The notes under the pieces were generated by a model. That model was given only the letters and a program-made list of their open reading frames with translations, was not told the origin of the DNA and ran no database searches. DNA of 64,000 nucleotides from Suicoccus acidiformans (GTDB lineage Bacteria; Bacillota; Bacilli; Lactobacillales; Aerococcaceae): NCBI RefSeq assembly GCF_003546865.1, contig NZ_CP023434.1:1798001-1862000 (forward strand). The letters are read 5' to 3'. The position numbers were made by a program, and so were the translations under genes. Shown here piece by piece: positions 35,707-44,779 of this stretch (the first letter of the stretch is position 1; every line of letters begins with the position of its first letter).

Positions 35707-35735
35707 TTGACAAGCCATTTCTCTTAATATATACT
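35707..35735 (+). promoter_or_regulatory. Promoter of the metY-metA T-box transcript
   Basis: -35 TTGACA (35707-35712), 17-bp spacer, -10 TATACT (35730-35735). Confidence 0.75.
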
Positions 35736-35741
35736 AATGTT

Positions 35742-36021
35742 AATTTAATCTTAGCGTTGAAGAGTAGAGTACATTCAGACTATCTTTCCAGAGAAACTGC
35801 GTTTGGTGAAAGCAGTAAGATAAGCCTGAGTCGAAAATGAGCTCGGAGCTTCGTAGCAGTTCACGCTGTTACGACGGTAGCACACGTTATGGTGCGCAGT
35901 ATTATAGAGTACTGGTCGAGGTAACACTTGCAAAGGTGTTATGAACAAGGGTGGTAACACGAAAACTTCGTCCCTTAATTACTTAATGTATTTGAGTAAT
36001 TAAGGGACGAAGTTTTTTTGG
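35742..36021 (+). promoter_or_regulatory. T-box leader, specifier ATG (methionine)
   Basis: tRNA-sensing leader. The T-box sequence AAGGGTGGTAACACG is at 35947-35961; its TGG pairs with the uncharged tRNA CCA end. Stem I shows the GGTGAAAGCAG distal motif (about 35805-35815), and the specifier loop GTCGAAAATGA gives codon ATG (35837-35839) followed by a purine. A strong terminator, ACTTCGTCCCTTAATTACT with its complement followed by seven T, ends at about 36020. Uncharged tRNA-Met should allow read-through into metY and metA. Confidence 0.92.
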
Positions 36022-36042
36022 TTTTTAGAAGGAGGAATTTAC

Positions 36043-37314
36043 ATGTCAGAACAGAAATTTGAAACATTACAGATTCATGCAGGTCAAACAGTTGATGCAA
36101 CGGGTTCCAGAGCGGTGCCGATTCATTTGACAACGGCTTATGTCTTTAACGATGTCGATCATGCTGCTGGACGCTTTGCCTTAACAGAACCGGGTCACAT
36201 TTACACACGACTTAATAATCCAACTACTGATGTATTAGAAGCTCGCATTGCTGCTTTAGAAGGTGGTACGGCAGCCATCGCAACCGCTTCAGGTATGGCA
36301 GCGATTAATTTAACGCTCTTAGCGCTTGCGCGTCAAGGTGACCATATTGTCTCTTCCAGTTATGTCTATGGCGGAACGGATACCTTGCTACGCCATACCT
36401 TGCCTAATCAAGGAATTACGACAACGTTTGTGGATACGACAGATTTAGCGAATGTCCGTGCTGCGATTCAAGATAATACGAAAGCGATATTTGTAGAGAC
36501 AGTAGGAAATCCTGACGGAAATATTGAAGATATTGAGGGCTTAGCGGCCATCGCCAATGAATTTAATATTCCTTTAGTAGTTGATGCGACCTTCTCGACT
36601 CCTTATTTGACTCGTCCGATTGAACATAACGCATCAATTGTGGTCCACTCTGCTACGAAATTTATCGGTGGACACGGTACAGCAATGGGTGGTTTAATTG
36701 TAGAAAGTGGCCAATTTAATTGGGCCAATGGTAAATATCCACAAATTAGCGAACCGAATGAAACTTATAATGGCTTGAGTTTCTATGATGCGGTCGGTCC
36801 GGCGGCCTTTACTACTTACATCCGTGCCACGTTAATGCGCGATACGGGGGCAAGTCTATCGCCATTTAACGCATTCTTACTTATTCAAGGCTTGGAAACT
36901 TTATCCTTACGTGTTGAACGCCACGTTGAGAATGCCAAGAAAGTGGCAGAATTCTTAGATCAACACGACAAGGTAGCTTGGGTGAAATACTCCGGCTTAC
37001 CATCCAGCCCTTACCATGACTTGCAGACGAAATATTCACCAAAAGGTGCACCATCCATCTTCACATTCGGCGTCAAAGGCGGTCATGATGGCGCTGTGCG
37101 TTTCATCAATGAATTAGAATTGTTCTCCTTATTGGCGAATGTCGGTGACGCTAAATCCCTTGTGGTACACCCTGCTTCAACGACCCATGCGCAATTGACG
37201 GAAGAAGAACAAATTGCAGCGGGCGTGAATCCTGAGACAATTCGCATTTCCATTGGCCTCGAACATATTGACGATATTCTGGCAGACTTAGCTAAGGGAT
37301 TGGATGCGATTTAA
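36043..37314 (+). CDS. metY: O-acetylhomoserine aminocarboxypropyltransferase (sulfhydrylase) MetY
   Basis: Makes homocysteine directly from O-acetylhomoserine and sulfide. The 423-residue pyridoxal-phosphate enzyme of the Cys/Met metabolism family begins [10 protein letters not shown]. It has [13 protein letters not shown], the SGMAAI loop, [14 protein letters not shown] and [11 protein letters not shown] with the cofactor Lys. The C-terminus [15 protein letters not shown] is typical. AGGAGG is well placed. It is the first gene behind the Met T-box, followed with no gap by metA, which makes its acyl-homoserine substrate. Confidence 0.93.
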   Translation: MSEQKFETLQIHAGQTVDATGSRAVPIHLTTAYVFNDVDHAAGRFALTEPGHIYTRLNNPTTDVLEARIAALEGGTAAIATASGMAAINLTLLALARQGDHIVSSSYVYGGTDTLLRHTLPNQGITTTFVDTTDLANVRAAIQDNTKAIFVETVGNPDGNIEDIEGLAAIANEFNIPLVVDATFSTPYLTRPIEHNASIVVHSATKFIGGHGTAMGGLIVESGQFNWANGKYPQISEPNETYNGLSFYDAVGPAAFTTYIRATLMRDTGASLSPFNAFLLIQGLETLSLRVERHVENAKKVAEFLDQHDKVAWVKYSGLPSSPYHDLQTKYSPKGAPSIFTFGVKGGHDGAVRFINELELFSLLANVGDAKSLVVHPASTTHAQLTEEEQIAAGVNPETIRISIGLEHIDDILADLAKGLDAI

Positions 37315-38235
37315 ATGCCCATTAAAATTATAGAAGGCCTACCAGTACGTGAGAAATTACGCGAAGAGCGTATCTTTACGATTGAAGAATCTCGGGCCCA
37401 CACACAAGATATTCGGCCTCTTCGGATTCTGATTTTAAATTTGATGCCTTTAAAGCAAGCGACGGAAAGGCAGTTTCTGCGTTTATTAGGGAACAGTCCG
37501 ATTCAAATTGATGTGGATTTTCTATATACGGCTAGCTATGAAAGCAGCAATACCCCCACTTCTTACTTGCAGGAATATTATCAAAGTTTCGACCAAGTTA
37601 AAGAGCAATTCTATGACGGTCTCTTAGTCACTGGAGCACCGGTAGAGAAGATGCCTTTTGAAGATGTGGATTATTACCAAGAATTGCGCGATATTATGAC
37701 TTGGGCACAAACACATGTATTTAACCGTTATTTCGTCTGTTGGGGTGCGCAATTTGCTTTGAATTATTACTACGGTATCGAAAAGGAGCTCTTAGACGAG
37801 AAGCTTTTCGGGGTATATCCGTACCGGACGTTAAATTTCGAACATCCTTACGTACGTGGCTTTGACGATGTCTTCCATGTGCCTCATTCACGCCATACGC
37901 GAATGAATGCCGAGCAGATATTGCAGGTGGAAGGCTTGGAAGTGTTGACTGGCCATGAAGTGTTCGGGCCTGATTTGATGGTAAGTCAAGATGGACGGGA
38001 TGTCTTTATCTTCGGGCATTTGGAATATGATCGGGAGACCTTAAGTTTAGAGTATCACCGTGATTTGCACCGGGGGGATAGGATTGCCCTCCCAGAGAAT
38101 TATTTCCCCGATGACGATGTTAATCGCTTACCGGTATTCAATTGGCGTAGTCACGGACATCTTCTGATGCATAATTGGATTAATGAAACTTATCAGGAGA
38201 CTCCGTATAATCTAGAAGAGTTGTTAAGCTGGTAA
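37315..38235 (+). CDS. metA: Homoserine O-acyltransferase MetA
   Basis: Activates homoserine by acetylation or succinylation, the first committed step of methionine synthesis. The 306 residues show LNLMPLK, VTGAPVE, FVCWGAQFALNYYYG with the catalytic Cys (~142), FIFGHLEYD with the catalytic His-x-Glu, and WRSHGHLLMHNWIN near the end. Many Bacillota MetA enzymes use acetyl-CoA; pairing with MetY supports acetyl-homoserine here. Its ATG immediately follows the metY stop. Confidence 0.93.
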   Translation: MPIKIIEGLPVREKLREERIFTIEESRAHTQDIRPLRILILNLMPLKQATERQFLRLLGNSPIQIDVDFLYTASYESSNTPTSYLQEYYQSFDQVKEQFYDGLLVTGAPVEKMPFEDVDYYQELRDIMTWAQTHVFNRYFVCWGAQFALNYYYGIEKELLDEKLFGVYPYRTLNFEHPYVRGFDDVFHVPHSRHTRMNAEQILQVEGLEVLTGHEVFGPDLMVSQDGRDVFIFGHLEYDRETLSLEYHRDLHRGDRIALPENYFPDDDVNRLPVFNWRSHGHLLMHNWINETYQETPYNLEELLSW

Positions 38236-38299
38236 GGGTTGCTTTGTGAGGTTAAAAGTTTATAATGAATGCACAGACTATATGTGAGGGGTGAACATT

Positions 38300-38773
38300 A
38301 TGGACGATGTATTACAAAGATACTGCGACATCATTTGTCCGATCGTTGAAGCACATCAAGCAAAAGTGTATGACATTGCAACTAAACGACTTGGTCGCAC
38401 CTTACATTTACAAGTGCGAGTCGATAAGCCTGGTCGAATCACTTTAGATGAATGCGTCGCTATCAATGAAGCCATTAGCCAGCGCATTGATGAATTGAAA
38501 GCCGGCTGGTTCGGTGAACCCTTTGTACTGGATGTCAGCTCACCTGGAGCAGAACGCGAATTAACAAGTCCTGAAGCCATTCAGGAGGTGATTGGAGAAT
38601 ACGTGCACCTAGATTACTTTGGCCACCAACACGGCGAAACCTACCATGAAGGTGTCTTAGTCGATGTGCTGGACGAGGTATATATTTTAACTTATAACGA
38701 CCGCGGACGCTTTAGGCAATTACGCATCCAGAAAGATCAAGTCCGCAAAATCCGTCTAGCGGTAAAGCTGTAA
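38300..38773 (+). CDS. rimP: Ribosome maturation factor RimP
   Basis: RimP helps assemble the 30S subunit. The start MDDVLQRY is used since GAGGGG lies 8 bases upstream, whereas GTG 38291 overlaps that site. The 157 residues have the conserved VLDVSSPGAERELTSPE segment and an LSm-like C-terminal domain (GEYVHLDYFG...RKIRLAVKL). A local promoter is plausible: TTGCTT, 16 bp, TATAAT (38261-38266). RimP genes nearly always head a nusA-infB operon; none follows here, so this is either a relocated gene or a second copy. Confidence 0.87.
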   Translation: MDDVLQRYCDIICPIVEAHQAKVYDIATKRLGRTLHLQVRVDKPGRITLDECVAINEAISQRIDELKAGWFGEPFVLDVSSPGAERELTSPEAIQEVIGEYVHLDYFGHQHGETYHEGVLVDVLDEVYILTYNDRGRFRQLRIQKDQVRKIRLAVKL

Positions 38774-38848
38774 ACGAAAAACATCGATAAAGATTAGATT
38801 CATCCCTGTGACTGCTTTATCTTTGAATGGTGCTGCAAATTTCAGATT

Positions 38849-38886
38849 GGGAGACTTTGCTCTTAATACAGAACAAGGTCTCCCTA
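38849..38886 (+). terminator. Hairpin after rimP
   Basis: GGGAGACTTTG/CAAGGTCTCCC stem with a ~14-base loop; no clear T run follows. Confidence 0.4.
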
Positions 38887-38921
38887 TTCGTCATGTAAGC
38901 TGTGTATGATAATTACAAAAA

Positions 38922-39272
38922 GTGAGACCCTTGTTAGTAAAGAAAACCCCTTTACTTATCCGTATTATTACGAATGGAATAGGCACCCTATTACTTGGCA
39001 TGCTACTCATTAGCCAAGCCTTTACCGGACATCGCATCGAGACACAGTTTCACGACAAGTCTGACGCGCTGGCTTTAAGCATTCCTCAAGCCGAACAAGC
39101 CTTTGCGCTTGAAAAAACTACAATAGCTCAGGTACGAGCCGAGGAAGCTAAGCGCACAGACATTAAGCGCATGACGCGAGAAGGCTTGACCCATTATGTT
39201 GTCCAACTCGATTATGATTTAAAATTGTTTGCAAAGGCAACGCAACAGTCTGAAGCAAAACTCGCCCCTTAA
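38922..39272 (+). CDS. Small hypothetical membrane-anchored protein
   Basis: Unrecognised. A GTG-initiated frame of 116 codons with a transmembrane segment at about residues 12-34 (IRIITNGIGTLLLGMLLISQAF) and a charged outer or inner tail. No ribosome site stands before the GTG, so the true start may be further in, or the frame may be untranslated. No partner genes are evident. Confidence 0.35.
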   Translation: MRPLLVKKTPLLIRIITNGIGTLLLGMLLISQAFTGHRIETQFHDKSDALALSIPQAEQAFALEKTTIAQVRAEEAKRTDIKRMTREGLTHYVVQLDYDLKLFAKATQQSEAKLAP

Positions 39273-39384
39273 ATCATTTAGCCCCAGGTTGTCACTTACA
39301 AATTGGCGATTTGACCACTGGATTGCTCATCAGTGGCTAAAGTCAAATCCTTCAAGTTGCAACAATTGCTATTAGCCTCTTAAA

Positions 39385-39418
39385 AACGCACCGAAGCGAG
39401 TAGATGCTTCGGTGCGTT
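39385..39418 (-). terminator. Terminator of the second metallophosphoesterase gene
   Basis: AACGCACCGAAGC/GCTTCGGTGCGTT stem followed on the minus strand by TTTT. Confidence 0.88.
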
Positions 39419-39426
39419 TCGTAATA

Positions 39427-40182
39427 TTAGCCTAAATATTTATCAATCGGTGTTTGATTGGGCACAAGGATTTCTGGGTAGTAATCAATGAGACCATCCG
39501 AAACACTGACCAAGGAATAGCCCGTTCGGTCGCTAATCCACAATTGCTCTTTGTAGAGCGTAATCCCGAAACGGGTGGAATTAGCACTATATTGTGGAAT
39601 GCCTTCTACGAGGGAATTTCTTTGCATATGTAGATGTCCGGTAAAAATTGCTAAGACGTCGCTTTGCTTCAGGCGGTCAAAGAAGCCGGTTTCGACTTTA
39701 CACTCAGCCTCACCTTCAGCCCAGCCAATGCCGTAAGGATGGTGTTGGAAAATCAATGTCCCTTTTTCGCTCGGTTCGCTAAGCTCTTGGAATAACCATT
39801 CTGCCTGATCCCCTTTCACTTCTCCGTCATGTAAGCCTTCAATACTCGTATCGAGAATAATAATCCGGTAACCACGGTGATTGACAGTAAAGTAATGCAA
39901 GTCGCTAGTATCGTTACCTTCAAATACTTTATTATAATCCCGTTTCAAGTCATGGTTGCCTAAGCAATAATAAATCGGTAAATCCTTAGGAAAGGTAGCT
40001 TCCATCAAATCTTTTAAAGCTTGATAATCTGCTTCATCGCCGTCATTAGTTAAATCTCCAGTATGAACAACAAAATCCAAACATTCAAAAGCTACTTGCT
40101 TAGCGAGTTGCTTCAGCATTTGCTGGGCCGCTTCGTGGTCACTTTTGAGATAATGCGTATCAGTAAGATGTAAAAACTTCAT
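39427..40182 (-). CDS. Metallophosphoesterase, CpdA/cyclic-nucleotide-phosphodiesterase-like
   Basis: A 251-residue dinuclear metal phosphoesterase. Motifs: LTDTHYL (Asp, His), VHTGDLTNDG, YCLGNHDLK, FQHHPYG and FTGHLHMQRN. The layout, including the GNHD block and GHLHM, resembles the CpdA/GpdQ branch. The substrate is unknown. AAGGAG precedes the ATG. It stands alone and is unrelated in close sequence to the phosphoesterase at 13138. Confidence 0.85.
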   Translation of the reverse strand: MKFLHLTDTHYLKSDHEAAQQMLKQLAKQVAFECLDFVVHTGDLTNDGDEADYQALKDLMEATFPKDLPIYYCLGNHDLKRDYNKVFEGNDTSDLHYFTVNHRGYRIIILDTSIEGLHDGEVKGDQAEWLFQELSEPSEKGTLIFQHHPYGIGWAEGEAECKVETGFFDRLKQSDVLAIFTGHLHMQRNSLVEGIPQYSANSTRFGITLYKEQLWISDRTGYSLVSVSDGLIDYYPEILVPNQTPIDKYLG

Positions 40183-40271
40183 GGCTTCTCCTTATGTAGA
40201 TGTGATATTCTCATTATAGAAAGCAAATCCCCTTACTGTCAAACTAATTATGCAATAATTAAAGGAGTTTA

Positions 40272-40645
40272 CGTAACTAGCACATATTCTCATTATTGAA
40301 AATCAGACTAAGATTAAGGAACTGATTAAGGATACCCTCAGTGATTAGTTCGAAGTGACCCAAGCCTATTTAGGAACAGAAGGTTTACTTCGAGCTGAGC
40401 AAGCATATCTCGAATTAAGCCTATGAGATGTGATCTTGTCTGGTTTATCCGGTGAGAAAGTGCTTCATGAAATCCGCCTGCACTCTGATATTCCGATTAT
40501 TATCCTCACTGTCAAGCAATTAACCAGGACTCTGCTCTTAGCCGTCGCCAATGACTACATTACCAAACCCATCGATGAAGATGAACTATTAGCAAGCATC
40601 CATGGGCAATTGCGCCAGCACGGTTCAGCTGCCACTAAAGAGGGG
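40272..40645 (+). pseudogene. Remnant of an OmpR-type response-regulator receiver domain
   Basis: Behind an AAAGGAG site the plus strand reads HILIIENQTKIKELIKDTL, stop, FEVTQAYLG...EQAYLELSL, stop, DVILSGLSGEKVLHEIR, IPIIILTV and NDYITKPIDEDELLASIHGQL. This is a receiver domain with the phospho-Asp region (DVIL) and Lys (TKP). The initiator codon is lost, two in-frame stops occur, and the winged-helix domain is missing. The reading ends at the junction with the truncated pyruvate-kinase-like gene on the opposite strand. Confidence 0.8.
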
Positions 40646-41730
40646 TCTACTTTGACCAACAGGGGAATTTCTGCCAAGGGGCGGTCGGTATATTTCTGGA
40701 TGGCTGCCTGTAATTCCTTAATATCTGTAGCTGTGCGCACAAAGGATATGCCGACAATCGCATCATGCTCTAGGGCAAAAGCTAAAGCCTTCTCATCTTC
40801 TTCATCCAGAATAGCTATTTCAAAGTCAGTGTCAGGAAAGTTCAAGCCCTTTTCGGCTTTAATCCGTAAGTTGCCGCCTTTTACTTGCTCAACTTTGAGA
40901 ATCGCTTCTTTATCTCCTACTTCATGCACCGTAAACTCTACACTGCCGTCATCGAGGAGGACTTGGTCGCCGGTTGCAATTTGCCGGTACACATCTTCAA
41001 TGGAACAACCCATGGTTACCTTAATCTCATCATCCACGGGCGGCAATTGATCGGTGCGACTAGTCATACGCACCAGGTCACCTCGTTTAACTTTCGGTTT
41101 CTTGTAAGTGGTGAAGATCCATTCCGTCCGAATTTTCGGCCCGGCCAAGTCCATCATCACCTGAACATTCTGCCCTTTCGCTTCGGCTGCTTGGCGAATA
41201 TTCTTGATCATTTGCTCCCAAACTTCCGGGCTATCATGGGCACAATTAATCCGTGCAATATCCATCCCCTCTTTGACAAGCCTTCTAACATAATCCTCAT
41301 TTTCGGATGCTTCCTGTGGCATAGTCACCATAATCTGACTAAGCCGGTCCCGCTCACTCGATCCGAATATTAGCTCCGTATTCTCACGCAGACGCTTATG
41401 CCCTTCAGCAAAAGAATCCAACTCGATTTCAGCTAATTCCTCCGTTTGACCTGTCACTTTGGCCAGCAAAGCAATGACGCGCTCTAGATTATATAAAGTC
41501 CTCGATTCCATACGTCCTAAACTGGATAGTCCCTGCTGGGATAAGCGTTCTTGCAGACTTTGAAGGTCCCGCCGACGCACCGCCATATAAGCGAAAAGAT
41601 TACGTGCACTCGCAACAAAAGCTTCCCGCTCATTGCTTAACTCCCACTGAGCATAATCTTCTTCTGACTCATTAATGACTGATTCATATAATTCAACAAT
41701 ATCTTCGTACAATTTTGTTAAATCTTTCAT
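40645..41730 (-). pseudogene. 3'-truncated pyruvate-kinase-like gene
   Basis: The frame opens MKDLTKLYEDIVELYESV behind GGAGGACC. A ~125-residue helical N-terminal extension is followed by a pyruvate-kinase barrel half: VTMPQEASENEDYVRRLVKEGMDIARINCAHDSPE, MMDLAGPKIRTE, and a B domain with LLDDGSVEF. Homology stops after AEIPLLVKV, at about 40648. The residues beyond to the stop at 40555 are the wrong strand of a response-regulator fragment. The rest of the barrel, with the catalytic Lys/Glu region, and the C domain are gone, so activity is not expected. The normal pyk must lie elsewhere. Confidence 0.8.
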
Positions 41731-41766
41731 AAGGGTCCTCCAGTGAAAAGTATTTTTGCTACTTTT

Positions 41767-41798
41767 ATTATAGCGGTTCTTTGTAAAGATTAAGTAAA
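41767..41798 (-). promoter_or_regulatory. Promoter of the pyruvate-kinase-like pseudogene with PhoP/WalR-type repeat
   Basis: Coding strand: TTTACT-N5-TTTACA, 9 bp, then TATAAT (41767-41772), followed by AAAAGTAGC. Box spacing and the bases after the -10 match the promoter at 26299-26330. The rest of 41799-42070 is AT-rich and holds nothing I recognise. Confidence 0.55.
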
Positions 41799-42070
41799 GA
41801 TTGCAATAAAATAGATTTGAGAAACAATACGAAACTTATCGAAAAAATACCTTCTCTTAAAGCTATTAACTCTGAAAAATTAGCATACCTCATTTATACA
41901 ATTCACCAAGATGTAACTCTCTACCGTAGAAATCCTTTGTAAGTTCACTAACATTCTATCGAAACCTCTGGTTCTATACAATTATTGTGTAGATGGCGCT
42001 TGATAACTAATATTATTTTGTTGATGATTAAAGATTCCTGGGAGTAATCCAGAATTTCTTTCCATTTTAA

Positions 42071-42093
42071 AAACCGCCCAAATTGGACGGTTT
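42071..42093 (-). terminator. Terminator of the second amino-acid ABC operon
   Basis: AAACCGTCC/GGGCGGTTT stem on the minus strand followed by TTAAAA. Confidence 0.7.
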
Positions 42094-42101
42094 CAATCGT
42101 T

Positions 42102-42848
42102 TTAAGCTAGGCCACTTTCATTGTGATAGCGGATTAAGAAATCTTTCGTGCGATCATGTTGCGGATTATTTAAGACATCGAATGGATTGCCTTCCTCTAC
42201 GATGACACCTTGGTCCATAAAGCAGACTCGGCTGGAAACGTCGCGGGCAAAGGCCATCTCGTGGGTAACGACGATCATCGTCATTCCTTCTTCCGCTAAA
42301 TTCGTCATTGACTTAAGTACTTCGCCGACCATTTCTGGATCCAGAGCTGAAGTCGGCTCATCGAATAACATGACTTCAGGACTCATTGCCAAGGCACGTG
42401 CAATCGCTACTCGTTGTTGTTGGCCTCCAGATAATTGTTGTGGCCGGGCATCACGGTAAGGATCCATCCCAACTTTAACTAACTGTTCGAGCGCCACTGC
42501 TTTGGCCTCTTTGGGCGAACGTTTCAGAATTTTGGTCTGGCCGATAATGCAATTATCTAAGACAGACATATTCTTGAAAAGATTGAATTGCTGGAAGACC
42601 ATGCCGACTTTGGTACGGTAGGTATTGCGGTCGAAATTTTTAGCTAAGACAGAATCACCGTGATAGCGAATATCTCCACCAGTAGGCTCCTCCAATAAGT
42701 TAATACAACGCAAGAGGGTGGACTTACCAGAGCCTGAAGAACCAATGATACTGATAACTTCTTTGGACTGAACTTGAAAGTCGATGTCACGTAAAACTAA
42801 GTGGTCGCCGTATTGCTTCTCTAAGTGTTCCACAGAAATAATACTCAT
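42102..42848 (-). CDS. Amino-acid ABC transporter ATP-binding protein (second GlnQ-like)
   Basis: ATPase for the adjacent binding-protein/permease fusion. The 248 residues carry Walker [20 protein letters not shown], signature [15 protein letters not shown], Walker [15 protein letters not shown] and [11 protein letters not shown]. It begins 1 bp after the permease stop, so is translationally coupled. It is clearly homologous to, but distinct from, the ATPase at 18983. Confidence 0.92.
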   Translation of the reverse strand: MSIISVEHLEKQYGDHLVLRDIDFQVQSKEVISIIGSSGSGKSTLLRCINLLEEPTGGDIRYHGDSVLAKNFDRNTYRTKVGMVFQQFNLFKNMSVLDNCIIGQTKILKRSPKEAKAVALEQLVKVGMDPYRDARPQQLSGGQQQRVAIARALAMSPEVMLFDEPTSALDPEMVGEVLKSMTNLAEEGMTMIVVTHEMAFARDVSSRVCFMDQGVIVEEGNPFDVLNNPQHDRTKDFLIRYHNESGLA

Positions 42849-42849
42849 C

Positions 42850-44508
42850 TTAATTTACCTCCACTTCTGTACTCATAGTGCTTGAGGTATGAACGGTGTA
42901 ATTCGCCTTACCTTCACCACGATTATTCAGCCAGTTCAAGACACGTGTGGTCACGAATGTCAGAATAAAGTAAATGACGCTAGCAATAAAGTAAGTTTGG
43001 AAGGTTAGATAAGTAGAACCTGCTGCTGATTTCGTCACAAAGAATAATTCAGCTACCGCAATAACGTTCAAGACTGAGGTATCCTTAATGTTAATAACAA
43101 ACTCATTTCCTAAAGCTGGCATAATACTGCGAATCGCTTGCGGCAAGACGACATAAACCATCGTTTGGAAATGATTCATGCCAATTGCTTTGGCTCCTTC
43201 ATACTGGCCTTTATCCACACCAATAATGCCGCCGCGGATGACTTCCGCCAAGTAAGCTCCTGTGTTTACCGATACAATCAACAAGGCTGCGCTCATGGAG
43301 GTCATATCAATATTAAAGAACAATTTCGACCCATAGAAAATCAGCATTGCTTGTACCATCATCGGCGTACCCCGGAAAATCTCAATATAGGCTGCAACGA
43401 AGAAGTCAAGAATCTTGTACAGCCAATAACCAATATTGGCTAAGTTGCGTTGAATAGGTAATGAGCGGTAAATGGCAATAATCAAGCCGATCAAGAAACC
43501 AATTGTTGTCGAAATCAAGGCAATAATCATCGTGTTGGCAATCCCCCGCATAAATTGCGGTCGGTAAGTATTCCAAATGCCCCGTACTTCATCCCAGAAA
43601 CCTAAGCTCCCACCACGTTCATTCAACTCAACCATATTCTCCATCAGTTGATTACGCTCATTGGCAGATATGGTCGCCAAGGCTTGGTTAATGGGTCCAG
43701 TCAGCGGCGAATGCTTCCGTAAGCCAACCGCAATGGTTGTATCTGCATTATTCGTATCAAAGCCAAGACCCGCATCAAAGGCGACAAAAGTCAACTCATC
43801 ATTCGCCGCCACAGCAGCCATCGCCCCTGGGCGTTCAGAAACATATGCATCCGACTTATCCGAAAGGACGGATTGAATCATCGTTGGGAAAGAATCCATC
43901 GCCGTTTGTTGAATTACATCGGGAATTTGTTCAATCATATCATAGTGGAAGGTATTCAATTGACCTGTAACGCGAGCACCGGCGAAATCATCCAAGCGCT
44001 TAGCCTCAGCAAAAGGACTATCCTTCCGCACTACAAGCACTAAATCCGATTCATAGTAGCCTTCACTAAAATCAATTTGCTCCATCCGCTCAGGCGTTGG
44101 CGTCATCCCAGCGATAATGCCGTCTATTTTGCCAGATTCAAGGGCTGGCGGTAGTCCGTCCCATTCTAATTTGACAATCTCTAAGTCTAAATTCAAGGTG
44201 TCCGCCAAGCGCTTAGCAATTTGAAGGTCATACCCATTCGCGTACTCCCCTGGCGAATTGCTTATTTCTACAGCTCCATCGGTTCCTTCCGCTTGGGACC
44301 AGTTAAAAGGCGCATAATTCGCTTCCATCCCAATCCGCAGTACCCCCGGTGTTTCAAGCCCTTCCTCCAAGGCATCTTGATCAATCTCTAGTTGTACATC
44401 TGCTACTTCCGCAGCCTGGGCCAATGGCACTTGCAAGCCTTGCCCTACTGAAAGAAATAGCAATACACTCATCAAGAGCCAACGCAGACTCTTCTTCAAG
44501 TTCATCAT
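42850..44508 (-). CDS. Amino-acid ABC transporter, substrate-binding/permease fusion (second GlnP-like)
   Basis: A 552-residue fusion with a signal peptide (cleavage after LAQAAEV or thereabouts). One binding domain follows (about 50-300, starting [19 protein letters not shown]), then a permease domain (about 320-535) with the loop [22 protein letters not shown]. The binding domain carries an insert ([20 protein letters not shown]) missing from the first system, suggesting a different ligand. AAGGAG precedes the ATG. Confidence 0.9.
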   Translation of the reverse strand: MMNLKKSLRWLLMSVLLFLSVGQGLQVPLAQAAEVADVQLEIDQDALEEGLETPGVLRIGMEANYAPFNWSQAEGTDGAVEISNSPGEYANGYDLQIAKRLADTLNLDLEIVKLEWDGLPPALESGKIDGIIAGMTPTPERMEQIDFSEGYYESDLVLVVRKDSPFAEAKRLDDFAGARVTGQLNTFHYDMIEQIPDVIQQTAMDSFPTMIQSVLSDKSDAYVSERPGAMAAVAANDELTFVAFDAGLGFDTNNADTTIAVGLRKHSPLTGPINQALATISANERNQLMENMVELNERGGSLGFWDEVRGIWNTYRPQFMRGIANTMIIALISTTIGFLIGLIIAIYRSLPIQRNLANIGYWLYKILDFFVAAYIEIFRGTPMMVQAMLIFYGSKLFFNIDMTSMSAALLIVSVNTGAYLAEVIRGGIIGVDKGQYEGAKAIGMNHFQTMVYVVLPQAIRSIMPALGNEFVINIKDTSVLNVIAVAELFFVTKSAAGSTYLTFQTYFIASVIYFILTFVTTRVLNWLNNRGEGKANYTVHTSSTMSTEVEVN

Positions 44509-44584
44509 TTTTCACTCCTTAAGCAAATAATACCCCCAAACCCATCGGTGCGGGAGCCCACTTTCGTCTTTAACTCGATTCCCG

Positions 44585-44613
44585 ATTATACCGAAAATAA
44601 GCTAATTATGCAA
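44585..44613 (-). promoter_or_regulatory. Promoter of the second amino-acid ABC operon
   Basis: Minus strand: TTGCAT (44608-44613), 17-bp spacer, TATAAT (44585-44590), about 75 bp ahead of the ATG. Confidence 0.65.
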
Positions 44614-44779
44614 TCATTCATCGCAAAGGTTCGCTAGTATTATGACACATAGTCCCCTCATTTCGCCTCGTTCATTCAGCTTACCTAACAGAAAAAGCAC
44701 CCCTCGGCTAGTATGACTCGCATGCCTCAGAGCGCTACTTCTTATTCTGTACTTTGCTTACCCTCTCTACGCCGTTGGA

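Noticed and set aside
40430-41050. 206-codon plus-strand frame spanning the response-regulator remnant
   Set aside because: Its first third is the receiver-domain remnant; the rest is the antisense of the pyruvate-kinase-like gene.
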